In this document: positions 20,931-31,345 of the stretch, piece after piece
Numbering within the stretch: the first letter of the stretch is position 1
How the letters are laid out: each line of letters begins with the position of its first letter
Assembly (NCBI GenBank): GCA_037176885.1
Contig: JAWWNJ010000054.1
Location: 62,001-126,000, forward strand
Reading direction: 5' to 3'
DNA length: 64,000 bases
Source of the DNA: Favolaschia claudopus
Taxonomy: Eukaryota > Basidiomycota > Agaricomycetes > Agaricales > Mycenaceae
Notes under the pieces: model-generated
The model's database searches: none
What the model saw: the letters and a program-made list of their open reading frames with translations, nothing else
What the model was told of the DNA's origin: nothing
Program-made: the position numbers and the translations under genes

Positions 20931-22418
20931 ATGATGGCACAGGATTCTATCCGGCCGCCCGCCGCAGCACCAGCGGCTCTACAATGCTCTGCGATCACCC
21001 CGCCCACATCGCTCGTTTGGACCGATCTTGAGCCATGGATGGACGGAGAGTACGCTCGCCAGGTGTGCAGGTTGATGGGCTGGGAGGCAAGCGTCACCTT
21101 GAATGGCCCACACAAGAGGGCCCAGCATGGAGAAGGGACGAATCATGCAGGGTATATTGTATTGACGTTTGAGACTCCAGCAGGTGCGGCGGCGGCGTTG
21201 AAGCAGGTGAGTCCGTCGCGCCACTTTGCAGAAGTTTGCGGCCGTTCTGGCATAGCTGCATACTCTTTCCCTTCGCTGGCGCCATGCTGGTTGAGCCGCT
21301 CCGCGCCGCGTCTTGAACCCCTGTTGTGTTCGTCTTCTTTCCCTCATTTGAATGCTTACATTATGTCTGGGGCAGGCCAACTCTTTCGATGCTCGAATGA
21401 CGATGCCGAATTCTGCGAGGACGTGGGCGCTTAACTGGGCACAGCCGGAGTCGGCATCAGGCCACACTACGAACCTCAATGGCACAAATTTGGACGCGAA
21501 TGTTGTCGACACCGCGTTCGTCGGCGGCGAAGCCGCGGTCGTCAGGGAGTATAGCGTCTTCGTAGGCGACTTGGCCCCGGAGACCTCCAATAGTGATCTG
21601 GTTGCTGTGAGCTTCTCGCCCTCTTGCGTTTGTCTCCAGTCCCACTCTCCTAACAAACTTGGCGTTTTCCCCCAAGGTCTTTCGCAACCCTGTCCTCGGC
21701 TTGCGTAACGACCGTGCGCCGAGGTTTGTCCTGCCGTTTGTGAGCTGCAAGAGCGCCACAATCGTCACCGATTCAGTAACCGGCGTGAGTCTGGGTTATG
21801 GTTTCGTTAGGTAAGTTCCGTTCTAGGGCATTTAGATTGTCTAAGGGATGCGATGGGCATTGTAGGTTTACGAACGAGTTGGATCAGCAACGTGCGCTCG
21901 TCGATATGCAAGGGTTGTACTGCTTGTCCCGACCCAGTGCGTCATATTGATGTGCAAACAGCATAACAGAGTCATTCTTCTTCAGTGCGTATCTCACCTG
22001 CTAGAGCCAAAATCAACCCCGTGTTGCAGTCTCTGCCAGCACGCACGAACCAAATCGGTAGTACGGATCCGTACAACACCACTGTCTTTGTTGGGGGCCT
22101 CAGTCCCCTCGTGGGTGAGGAGGCATTGCGGGCGTTTTTCATGCCCTTTGGGCAGATACATTATGTAAAGGTGCCGGTGGGAAAGCGTTGCGGTTTTGTG
22201 CAATTTGTTAGCAAAGCTGCGGCAGACCGGGCGATTACGAAGATGAACGGCTTTCCAATTGCAGGGAGACAAATCAGGCTGAGCTGGGGGAGGAGTCAGC
22301 GTGAGTGCAGTTTGTGCCTTATCCAAAACTCCATGCTGACCCGAGTGCATTGTGGACAGATAAAGCTGCCCAGGCTGTTGCACTAGCACAGATTCAAACT
22401 CAATCCCACTTCGTCTAG
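20931..22418 (+). CDS. Triple-RRM RNA-binding protein, Nam8/TIA-1-like
   Basis: Six exons: 20931-21206, 21376-21606, 21677-21810, 21866-21936, 21986-22300, 22360-22418; all introns are GT..AG and phases close, giving 361 residues. RRM1 starts LVWTDLEPWMDGEYARQV; RRM2 has the RNP2 motif VFVGDL and RNP1 GYGFVRF (split by intron 3); RRM3 has VFVGGLSP and CGFVQFV and ends IRLSWGRSQ. This spacing, with RRM1 beginning (L/V)W.DLEPWMD, is that of fungal Nam8/Ngr1-type proteins, which bind pre-mRNA with U1 snRNP or act in mRNA turnover. The Gln/Ala-rich tail is short (KAAQAVALAQIQTQS). ATG 20931 is followed by a second ATG at 20934. About 85 bp upstream, text near 20836-20890 (ccttgagaac, tgtcttctcatcgcccggga) recurs at 2001-2033, perhaps a copied 5' UTR. 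Confidence 0.88.
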
Positions 22419-22862
22419 AGGCCGCCTCCACCTGCGTCAGCGGTTCTCTCCATCGGCGTCCTCCCACCTCATTATCGCTATTCCTTGTGCGAAGCAGCTC
22501 TCATGTTGCCCAACAAGAATTGATGGTGGATCTTCCACATGAACTTGCTCATACTGTGAGGCTCCTTCATCCTACGTCACTACCTCGGTTTTTTCGTATG
22601 TGTACAGCTTCTAACATCCTCTCTCGTTGCTCTTTTCAATTGTTTTCCTTGTTTTGCCCCCTGCTACTTCGTGTATCTCTTTGTCGTCTTTGCGCTACTA
22701 TCTATCTATACCCACATTCTATCGCACACTGCTCCACCTATGTTTGTCTTCACAGAGGCTATACAGTACCCACCATCACACCGTTCCATAGTCAAATAAT
22801 TTTCTGTAATCTATTTCCTTTTTTCTGGGTTGAAATGCCTGGAAGTAATTGTTGGCGCTAAT

Positions 22863-24091
22863 TCCGCCCCTGAATTTTCGAGGGCACTGCTGGTCTTTAC
22901 AGCGCTTTCGGAAAGTAATGGGAATGATAATTTTTTTGACCCGCTTCCCGGAAAGGAAATCCCCCTTGCACAAGTGCCCCGAAAAGGAGACGAGGGTGCG
23001 TCCAAATCAGGACTTTGTGGGGGATTTCCTTTCCAGACGGTTCACCAACCCCATCCGAACCATCCGACTCTTCTGGCTCAGATTCTGAGTCGTCAGATGG
23101 ATCAGGGCCGGGGAGGTCTCACCCAACACGGCACCGTCGCAAGCGACGTTCCTCGAGAAGGAGTAGAAATTCTCGTACTAAAAAAGATCTAATGATTTTG
23201 AAGCCCATTCCTCCCAGAGAATACGATGGCTCACCTGATGCTGTCGCATTTCACCGATTTGTGAAAGAAGGATCCAACTATGTCAAAGTTGGAAAAGTGC
23301 CCGTTGATGAACGTGTCTTCTACTTGTCATATTACTTGACGAGTCGTGCTCTTGAGTACTACAACAGCAAGGTTGAGAACGACGATAAAGTGTGGTCTTT
23401 GAGTGATTTCTTCTGGGGATTATTCAACTTTTGTTTCCCTGTGAATTATTGCGAGAAGCAACGCACATTGTTGGGCCTTTGCGTTCAACGGAATAAATCG
23501 GTTTTGGTTCATAAAGCCGAGTGGGAACAAATCTTCAACACGATTGGGGTCGAAGCCAATCAGGAGAAGGTTGTTATGTTTTGGCGTAGCCTCAACGCCA
23601 ACATCCGGAAAGAGATGTTCCGTGACAAACTTGATCCTGAGATTTCTACTTGGGCTGAAGTTACCGCTGGCGCCGAAAGCGCCGAGATTATCGTCAACGT
23701 TGACGAACCCGAAGACCTGATAGAAACTACTGGGCCGAGTAACTTGCCTCGGACCAGACCCGATGAACGCAAATTGGAAACAGATATGAACGAGAAACGT
23801 CGTACCGGGGGGCGCGTTATCTCGGTTTCCAGTGCTGAGCCCGAACCTCCCAAGTCGAAATCTCGTGAGAACGGCGGCCATTTGTCTGCCAAGAAGCGGA
23901 GTGAATACCTTGCAGCCGGCTTGTGCTTTAATCGCGGGGTGCATGGACACCTTTCCCGCAACTGTCCTGAATTGAACACAATGGTTTCCAAAGGTAAACC
24001 TCCTGGATTTGCGTCCCATGCTGTTGATTTCGCACTGACGACTGATCGCAATGCTCTTTTGGAGAGCACAGGAGTACTTGAACACTTCTAA
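22863..24091 (+). pseudogene. Ty3/Gypsy gag, frame-shifted, zinc knuckle damaged
   Basis: Two overlapping frames form one gag: upstream NFFDPLPGKEIPLAQVPRKG, then after a shift near 23015-23030 FPDGSPTPSEPSDSSGSDSE, basic RRKRRSSRRS, and the retrotransposon gag core (ILKPIPPREYDGSPDAVAFH, RVFYLSYYLTSRALEYYNS, RTLLGLCVQRNKSVLVHKAE, LDPEISTWAEV). A CCHC zinc knuckle should follow; it reads CFNRGVHGHLSRNC, with the second Cys replaced by Arg (codon CGC). Stop at 24089-24091. No ATG is evident at the 5' end and pol is missing, so only gag and a 3' LTR remain. The 22.42-22.86 kb gap is the 3' side of the RRM gene and holds no other gene. Confidence 0.7.
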
Positions 24092-24268
24092 ATTCGCATG
24101 ATTTCCTTCCTCGACATCGAAATGGTCGTCGAGGAGGGCGAGGAGACCCGAATGGTTTGATTTTGATTTTTCGAAGACCATTTCTGACATTGAATTGAGT
24201 TTGAACATGATTTATTTATTTTCTGACTAGATATTGAGCTCGTCGTTGTCGACGATCTGGAGGGCGGA

Positions 24269-24599
24269 TGTGACGGATCGACGTTCGCATCTGCTCACGG
24301 TGATATTTCCCCGCGTCGTTGCCAAGACTCTGAGGCTCCATTCGGTTGCGTCACTTTGGAGCACTTGACGTCACTTAAGAGTATTTCTCACCAAAAGTTT
24401 GGCGTGGAATTTTTCCCAAGTGCTCCAAAGTGACGCTAAGACGCGACAGCCGAATGGAGCCTGATACACCTCCATTTTCTAGTATAAGTAGTTAGCTTTT
24501 GTCGTAGATTGCTTTCCTTGGGTCAATCTAGAACTTACACCAGTTCCCTTGGGTTGATCTTTGTGTGTCGGAACTCGAGCTCCCTTCGCTTCCGTCACA
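24269..24599 (+). repeat. 3' LTR of the Gypsy element, with a MITE inside
   Basis: Begins TGTGACGGATCGACG and ends GCTTCCGTCACA, the TG..CA borders with a short inverted repeat (TGTGACGGA / TCCGTCACA). A purine-rich tract (ctggagggcgga) lies directly before it, as expected of a polypurine tract, and TATAAG (24483-24488) is an internal promoter candidate. It spans 331 bp, of which the MITE at 24334 accounts for 128 plus a 3-bp duplication. No second LTR was seen, and only 177 bp separate it from gag, so pol was deleted. Confidence 0.6.
24334..24461. mobile_element. GGCTCC MITE, copy 2 of 3, inside the LTR
   Basis: 128 bp, same ends and core as at 1096, with TGA on both sides (24331-24333 and 24462-24464). 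Insertion into an LTR orders the events: the Gypsy element is older than this insertion. Confidence 0.9.
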
Positions 24600-25249
24600 T
24601 CTATTGAACCGGATTCTGTGACATAGAGTACAGCTACACTAATTCCTCTCTAGGGGTGCATTTCTGACGGCTTGATTCACCTCAGCCCCAACTAACTTCG
24701 ACCTAAGTTGTGCGATATAATTTCTTCCGGGCTTTCAGGGACAATGAAACAGTACAACCAAGAGGTCCGCTAGATTTATAGAGTAGATACTAGAGCCTGC
24801 TGCATGCGGTGCTGAATAGACTCTTATTTTGCTCAAAATGGGCAGAGACTGCCCAAGCAATAGATAACTTTTCCTTTCTTCAGATATTGAATAGACCACT
24901 TGGAGTGCGGGATGGCTTGGGGCCGTTGCAGAATTGTATCAGGTTAGATAAGTGCACGGTTTGAAGAACACTCTTACAACCCCCCATTTTCTGGAGGAGT
25001 ATCATTCCAATTTGAAGTTGGATCAAGATAGACCGACAAAGAAAGTATGATAAGACTTTCCATGCTTAGAAGCACAGTGTCGATCACTGCTTGAATCAAC
25101 TTTGACTGTTCAAGCTGCCTATTCTACGAGTTTGAGGCAGCCCCCAACTTCTGAACAACGAATTAAGGCAACCAAAGTGTAGAGTAAAGGGAACATGTCT
25201 TGATATCCATGACTTTTTCTCACACCAACGCGATGTTTGTATTCTAGAC
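24600..25249. other. Intergenic stretch, nothing identified
   Basis: AT-rich, only short shadow ORFs; no repeat ends were found. Confidence 0.5.
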
Positions 25250-25251
25250 TA

Positions 25252-25439
25252 CAGTCGTCACTGTCATAACCCATACCTGTACTTCCCCATAACCCATGAT
25301 CTTGGGGGCAAATTTTCCTCGGTTTACAGTGTAAAAGTGCCCAAATTACGTGATATTTACCTGCGATAACCCATAAAACCCTCATAACCCATACTTTTTT
25401 TGCCCCACCGAGGGGTATGGGTTAAGGCAGTGACGACTG
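25252..25439. mobile_element. 188-bp CAGTCGTCACTG MITE, copy 1
   Basis: Ends CAGTCGTCACTGTCATAACC and the complement of CAGTCGTCACTGCCTTAACC, flanked by TA (25250-25251 and 25440-25441). The phrase ataacccata is repeated inside several times. A second, larger copy begins at 36483. Confidence 0.8.
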
Positions 25440-25441
25440 TA

Positions 25442-26968
25442 TTAACAGTGCATACTCTTGCTGTAAGCACGCCTTCATACTTCTGTGGGAATGAAGAACA
25501 AGGAGATTTGAAGCTGAGAAAATGTGTGCATCTCTCTGGACAATTTAGCATGTTAATTTCTGGCTAACTCGTAATCTCCATCTTAAGAGAGCACAGGAGC
25601 AAATCAGGGAGATATCTCAGACTCTAAAATAAAGAAATCTAGAACTTTCATGAGACCCCCATGTTTCCGGCTACCGGTTGGGCAGGTAAGTAGTTCTAGC
25701 ACTGTGTTCTGGTTTTGCTGAGTTTTTCGCAAATTTTGCGGCGTTCGAACGCGTCTTTTATTAAGTACTCTACGTAGTAGGTAAATTTAAACCGAAAGAC
25801 GCGTTCAAAACGCGTCTCAAAGGTGGTCGAATGGAAAACCACGCGTAAATTGGCGTAAATCCACGGAAAGTACGTTAGCATCAGTATCTAACCGAGACCG
25901 ATTGATTTACCGCCTTTGGCAGGCCCTGGACCACCTAAGCGAGGGCCGATTTACGATTTTTACGATCTTTACAGTAAAGTTACGCAGCGTAAGTGCTTAT
26001 GCTACTTACGCCCCGCCATTCACTTACTTCACCTAATAAATTCATTCCGGGATTGTTTCGAGCCTGGCAAAGGTCCAAAAAGCTGGGCAGCTTCAGAAAT
26101 GTATCATGAACAACTCTACACGCGATAGTGGCACAAAATTATGAATTGGTTGAACACCAACCCAACGCGTTGCGGCGACGCGACAGAGAAGGTGTGAGGT
26201 CCGTTCCCTTTTTGGGAAGCCTCTTTAAAATTTTCTTCCTCTGCCCTCGACGCGTATTCTACTGGCGACACACTAACTTATACACTCTTTATCTTTATCT
26301 TACACTATCCAAATACAAATGGCTTTGGGTCCGCGCCGGTCACCTCGCAAGCACACACAGCCTTAAAAGGCTTCGAAGAAAGCTCCCGCTAAAAAGACTC
26401 GAAGCAAGAAGCAGGCCGAAGGGCCTTCAAAGGCTGCCGTGTGTCTGCCTTTTCTACTACCCCTCGCCCGCTTCCAATTTTGGTACGTGTTTATATTTCA
26501 GCCGCGGTGGCAAGTGATCTTGAGACTACCTGTGTGCTTGTACATAGAATCTTTGAATGCATCCAATTTGACTATCCCTGTCTACCTCATTGGTGAAAAA
26601 TGCTACCTTTTTTCTTTGAAAAAAAAACTTGCTTGCGTTTGGGACTCCATTGTTCGTTCGCCGACGTCAGCCTGGCCTGCCGATTGATAGGCGGACCTTC
26701 CAAAAAAGGAAGGTCCGTGTGTCGGCCTTCTTTCCCGTTTGGGCACACTTGCGCAAACAAGTCCTCTTGCTTTCGTCTCTCTTCAGTCGTTATCTCTGTG
26801 CGGGCGCCCTCAACCCTCATACTGCTACTCCGTCAAAGTTCAAATCTGCATCGTAGGTTGCAATCCCGGTCGTAGGTCATCGGAGTGGGCCGACACTTGA
26901 GGGACACCTAATCTCTTGTAAACAGACGCTACCACACGTCGTCTGTCAATTTACCGTGATCGCCGGAG
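25442..26968. other. Intergenic stretch with ACGCGT motifs and one broken short ORF
   Basis: At 26319 an ATG opens MALGPRRSPRKHT and meets TAA at 26364-26366; past it the frame reads KASKKAPAKKTRSKKQAEG and then a possible 63-bp GTGTGT..TTTCAG intron. The basic Lys/Ala style is like the start of a TE or chromatin protein, but only this piece remains. ACGCGT occurs at 25749, 25799, 25810 and nearby. A hairpin (ggaccttcc / ggaaggtcc) lies at about 26693-26717. Confidence 0.35.
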
Positions 26969-27364
26969 GGAGGGTCCGGTTATTATGTAAACATTCTTTG
27001 TCACAACCAGACGCGTCGAACACATTTTTAACGCGTGTTCCGACCTAATTCGAGCTCACTATCGCATTTATCCACTTCCAACGAGCATCCTGTGCGCTTC
27101 AAGCAAAGCGAAAGGTGGAGAAATGACGAAGATCAAAACTCCTTCGGCCAAGTCCGGTTAGCTGAGCGCCAGCACCAACAAGGCGAGAATGGGGTTTCCT
27201 CTCCAAACAAAAATATTCCGAGCCTTTCATATTGTAGTGCAGTCATCAAGATATCCTGTACATTATAGCGAGCCAAACGAGGCTTGTGTTGCGCAGAGAA
27301 GAGCCCAAAGGTGTGTGGGAATGCATTTCCATTTCCAAATGTTTACATAATAACGGGACCCTCC
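26969..27364. mobile_element. 396-bp TIR element
   Basis: GGAGGGTCCGGTTATTATGT with AAACATT at the left is matched inverted at the right (AATGTTTACATAATAACGGG then ACCCTCC). The right end is followed by TA; the left flank is not clearly TA, so the duplication is unresolved. Non-coding. Confidence 0.65.
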
Positions 27365-27610
27365 TACATAGCACTAGGAAGCTCCGACTGCGTCGGAAGA
27401 TACCTTGCTTGATGAAGCCATTGATTCAGTATATGTACAAACAGATGTCAAGAACTGAATAGACTAAGCCAGTGCCTTCGACCGACGACAACGTATACTA
27501 ACGTCTCAGCGTGGGCGACTCAACATAAATTGCATTACCTCAAACTCCACCATGGCGGGCTTTCGTCTTAGGGCTGGGACTGGTACCTGGATCCTTCTTG
27601 GCAATCGGCG

Positions 27611-27970
27611 CTACTCTTCGTTTGCGCGGGCTCGAACTACAGGAACCAGAACCCGGAGAGTTTCAATGTCTGCTGTGTATGTGTCGCGCTTGTCCCTGCC
27701 GATTTTCCAGTGGGACAAGGTGAGCGTGGCGCGGACCACTGCGCCGGATAGCTTCGACATGTAGTGAGCGGGAGAAATCAGGTCGCCGTCGACGTCGTAG
27801 GCTCTAATCGGAATCACTTGATGGCTGTTCTCCATGCCTTCAAGTGCTTCCTTTGCAGCGGCATTCTTCACGGGCCAGTCCTGCAGGACGAATAGCTCTA
27901 TGATACTCGGGTCGTCAGCCCAGTTTTCGCCCTTAAGCCTTAAACTTGGGTCGAGCTGAGCGTTAAGGGC
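27611..27970 (-). pseudogene. Fragment of a repeated agaric protein family, unknown role
   Basis: Open minus frame: LDPSLRLKGENWADDPSIIE, LFVLQDWPVKNAAAKEALEG, then HQVIPIRAYDVDGDLISPAH, GAVVRATLTLSHWKIGRDKR and DTYTADIETLRVLVP. I recall this as a domain present in many copies in agaric genomes, in ORFs of unknown function that often sit among transposons. It has no start codon and its upstream edge runs into a TTAAGG-rich repeat. A plus-strand ORF of 70 codons overlaps and is taken as a shadow. Confidence 0.5.
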
Positions 27971-28470
27971 TTATTAAGCCTTACGCCTTAATAACTCTTA
28001 AGCACTTAAAGCCTTAATTTCCTTATTTGGAAGGTAGTTCCCACCACCAAGACGCCTTGTATTTTGGGGGATTGACGGTGAGAAGTGGGATGGAGTGGAC
28101 TATATACAGTCTCATCTTGTCAGAGTGTGTACAGCTTGCTATATTTCGTCTTGGTGGATTGAGTGTCAGTTTGAGTCTACAATATTGGTGACAAATCAAT
28201 TTGAGCATGCCGTGTATTTCAATCAAACCTTCCGAACCACTGCCGGCCACAGGCAAAAGTAACCATAGCCCACCAAGCCGGACCCTCGGCAATGAAGGCG
28301 GAACAAGTGCTTAGCATGCACCGGAGATACCCGGGTCGCCGGCACGAAGCTCGGCATCAATCTTAAGGGCTCTTAAGGTCTCGACATCTCAACGGCCGAC
28401 CTTAAGGCTTATCATAAGGCCTTAATAAGCCTTAACCTTCATACGGCCTTATCCCTTAGGGCGTTATTTT
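27950..28470. repeat. TTAAGG-rich inverted-repeat element
   Basis: Both ends (about 27950-28020 and 28360-28468) are built of CTTAAGG, CCTTAA and AATAAGCC words and pair imperfectly, e.g. gttaagggcttattaagcc against ggccttaataagccttaac. The interior has no gene. It appears to interrupt the conserved fragment at 27611-27970. Exact ends are uncertain. Confidence 0.5.
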
Positions 28471-28842
28471 GCTTATCACCACATTTCAACTCACCGTCAC
28501 CGTCGTCGTCTTCCTCTTTCGGCTTGGTAGCACTGTAAGTATAGATTCTAGGTCATAGAAAAATAAATACCTCAAACACAATGTGGCGGATCTTGAAGCC
28601 AATCTTCGGATTTTCGTTGAAATTGAAGATTTAACAATTTTAACAATGTGCTATTCATCTCCGTAGAAAATCTACTTAGGTACGAGTACCTCGATGAACC
28701 CAATAAAAGGAGAAAGGAATCGTAAGTATCGTAAGAAGTCGTAAGGTATCGTAAACGTCCTTCGTAGTCCCTTGAGTTTGCGAGGAAATTGGAGAGGAAT
28801 AGCCCCCTCCAATTCTTCAGATCGTTTGTGAAACATGGTAAT
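28471..28842. other. Intergenic stretch, nothing identified
   Basis: Short repeats of gtaag/cgtaa around 28720-28760; no ORF or element ends. Confidence 0.4.
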
Positions 28843-30362
28843 TCACATGTCCTCTAAATTGCCAGGAAATTGTGAGTTCATGACCACATAATTGTGGAGA
28901 TCCAAGACAAGCGAAAGCGCCTGGTCCGAGAGTGCCTTCACGCACCACTTCTCCCACCCGTCAGGTCCAGGAGATGGCTTCTGATTTCCTTTGCGCAGCA
29001 GCGCACGAAATTGCGCAACAGAGGCTGGCTTTGGCCACGTAAACGGGTCAGAGGAAATTCGCTCCTTCACTTGTAAAACGGAAGGAGTTGTCAACCACGG
29101 CTTTGGGACAGTAACCGGCGGAAGACGCCCATAGAGTGTGGAGAAATACTCAGGATCCGAGATAAGCTTCTCTGAATCGTCCCTCGCGCTCACGGAATGA
29201 GGAAGAGACACGAAACCCCCCACAGCTGCGAGCTTTTTAGTGGAGCCACCATGGAGAGCCGCAATCATGCGATTACGATCCTGAAGCTTTGCACGAGAGA
29301 AGATCACCGCCATCTTCTCAGCATAGAGCTCCTTGTTGAGCAGGCGTCGCTGAGCCACCAGGTACTCCAGCAAAGAAGGGAGGGGGAACACCGTCAAACG
29401 TGAACACTCAGCTGCGTGGAGATTCAATGCCTAAATGGCCGCAAACGACACAGGTACTTTGAAGTCGCTCTTGACGTGTCGAATCGCGCCACCGAGGTTG
29501 CGTATGGACGCGACGATGGCCTGCAGTCTGGGAGATGTGACAGCGTGAACCCTCTTGTACCTTGGAGTACGACCGAAGCTCTCTTCTGCGCATGGTATGA
29601 GGATCTTGGTCAACGCCTCGTATCTCTGGACAAAAGAATCATCGTCCATCACGGGAGTAGAGTGCAAGTACTCAGCTCTTATCCGCTAACCGCTGATCAA
29701 CAGAGTCCTTAAATGTGGGGAACCGATGCTTCTTGGACTTGGCAGGAAACTTGATGCGTGGCTGATTGAAGACTTGGGTTATGTTGGAGAACACCGTGAA
29801 TGTTCCAGACGACCCCGCCGGAGGCGCGTAAACGAGTTTGCCAACAACAGCGCGATGGTCTGTGGAAGGCACAAAATCAGAGTACTTGTCCGCGACCCCA
29901 ATCTCGGAATCGATGAGCTGTGCACGGGACGAGACGATACGGTCAATGATATTTCCTCCGCCTCCAGTTCCACGAGCTCGACTTGTCCAGCAGATCTTAC
30001 GATCTCTGTTCATAACATCGGATCAGAGGTCGTGCCCATCAGCCTCATCGAGGAAACGGAGGAATTGTGCACGCTCATTGCTATCATCCGCAGCTCTTTC
30101 AAGCGTGGCCACAGTAGCATTGAAATCACCAGCCATGGACCAGGAGCTTCGTGTTTCTCGACAGAAGACCGCAACGTCTGCCCAGAAATCACGCGCCACA
30201 GGATCAATGCTGTTAATCCCTGGGTCCCACGGAGCGTAGATCCCGATTACACGGTGGACAAAACCAGCACCAGAGTTAGTCTCGGATACCCAGACCTTCC
30301 TGCGTAATCCTTGTTGGCGTAGTTTACGCAGAGCCGGAGCTCTTTCCTAATCTGTAATTCCA

Positions 30363-30713
30363 ATGACACACATCGAAAGCTTCCCACGAGCCGCCGCCGA
30401 GTCAGATCTGCTCTCAATCGGCCGCGATGAGCGTGTTTCGGAGGTATCGAGCAAGAGCAGCATTGAGCCGTCACTCGCCCTCGACGATGACGATGAGCAC
30501 GATCTTCCTGAGCTTGACTCGGATGATGACAACCTGGAGGAAGACATCAACACGGACTCGGAGCCCAGTCAATCGCGCTGCCCATCACCAACACCATCCA
30601 TTGACGGCGATGAAGAGCTTGACCCCGATGAGTTGAAAGCTGGCACCACTGATTCCGCCGAGTCTCCCCACGTCCTTGGGCCGCGCAGATCTCGCGCTCG
30701 GCCTCGGATGTAA
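30363..30713 (+). CDS. Acidic Ser-rich ORF inside the Mutator-like element
   Basis: ATG at 30363, about 60 bp inside the left end, opens 116 codons: MTHIESFPRAAAESDLLSIG, then LALDDDDEHDLPELDSDDDN and SPTPSIDGDEELDPDEL, ending GPRRSRARPRM. The run of Asp/Glu/Ser looks like a disordered acidic region of a nuclear protein and not like chance translation. From about 30680 it overlaps the end of the helicase piece on the other strand, which is probably the junction of two captured fragments. The source gene is unknown. Confidence 0.45.
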   Translation: MTHIESFPRAAAESDLLSIGRDERVSEVSSKSSIEPSLALDDDDEHDLPELDSDDDNLEEDINTDSEPSQSRCPSPTPSIDGDEELDPDELKAGTTDSAESPHVLGPRRSRARPRM

Positions 30714-31345
30714 TGGTGGCGGATGTGGGAAGAACAGGGACGCGAGTGGGTAGCAGCGAGCGGAGACGGGACAACAATTGGTATTGAGGCCGAAAGTCGC
30801 TTCCCCAGATGCGGATGAGATGAGCTTCGTCAATGGCGACGAAGAGAACGCGCCCGAGCGTGTCCTTGTGCCGGATCCAGGGGTGGAAGAGTGGGTTCTC
30901 CATGAGCATCTCGGGCCCGACAAAAACAGCTTGGAACTCGTGAGATTTTAGCCGCTGCACACGTTTAATTAGCTAAAGAAAAAGTGAAAAGCAGCTTCTG
31001 GTAACGCACCTTTAGCAAACCCTCATCCAACGTCTCGTTATTGACGGCTGCCGCAGAGATTCCGAGTTGGTTGAATGTCTTCATCTGACACAGGATGAGA
31101 ACGTGTAGTTGCACATAGAAGTCAACACTTACTTGTTGTTTTTGCAGGGAGAGTAATGGAGATATAACGAGGACGAGCTTCGACTTGTTTTGAGGAAGGA
31201 GGAGAGGCAGGACAAATGGGGTCGTCTTGCCCATGCCCGTGCCTGCGATGAACAAGCTGTCGAGCTTCAAAATGAGAGACTTGGCAACGTCTAGCTGCCA
31301 GTCGTGCACGGTGTTGTTTGTGCGCTGCCGGAACACCGAGCTCAT
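30711..31345 (-). pseudogene. RecQ-type DNA helicase N-terminal fragment, three exons
   Basis: ATG at 31343-31345. Exons 31345-31133, 31084-31010 and 30954 to about 30711, with 48- and 55-bp GT..AG introns and closed phases (71 and 25 codons in exons 1 and 2). Motif I is IAGTGMGKTTPFVLPLLLP, Ia LVLVISPLLSLQKQQ, Ib FVGPEMLMENP, motif II FVAIDEAHLIRIWGSDFRPQ (DEAH) and motif III-like VPVLPTSATIT. After this the similarity stops; motifs IV-VI, the RQC and HRDC regions are absent. RecQ helicases unwind DNA 3'-5' in repair and telomere upkeep; this piece alone could bind ATP at best. Introns are kept, so it was captured as DNA, not as a retrocopy. Confidence 0.75.

Noticed and set aside
20979..21761. 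260-codon minus-strand ORF
   Set aside because: Antisense to exons 1-3 of the RRM gene; no motif.
21457..22467. Long minus-strand ORFs over the RRM gene
   Set aside because: They are antisense to exons that splice cleanly and encode RNP motifs.
23420..24208. 262-codon minus-strand ORF
   Set aside because: Lies antisense to gag, whose plus frame has the gag core and a zinc knuckle.
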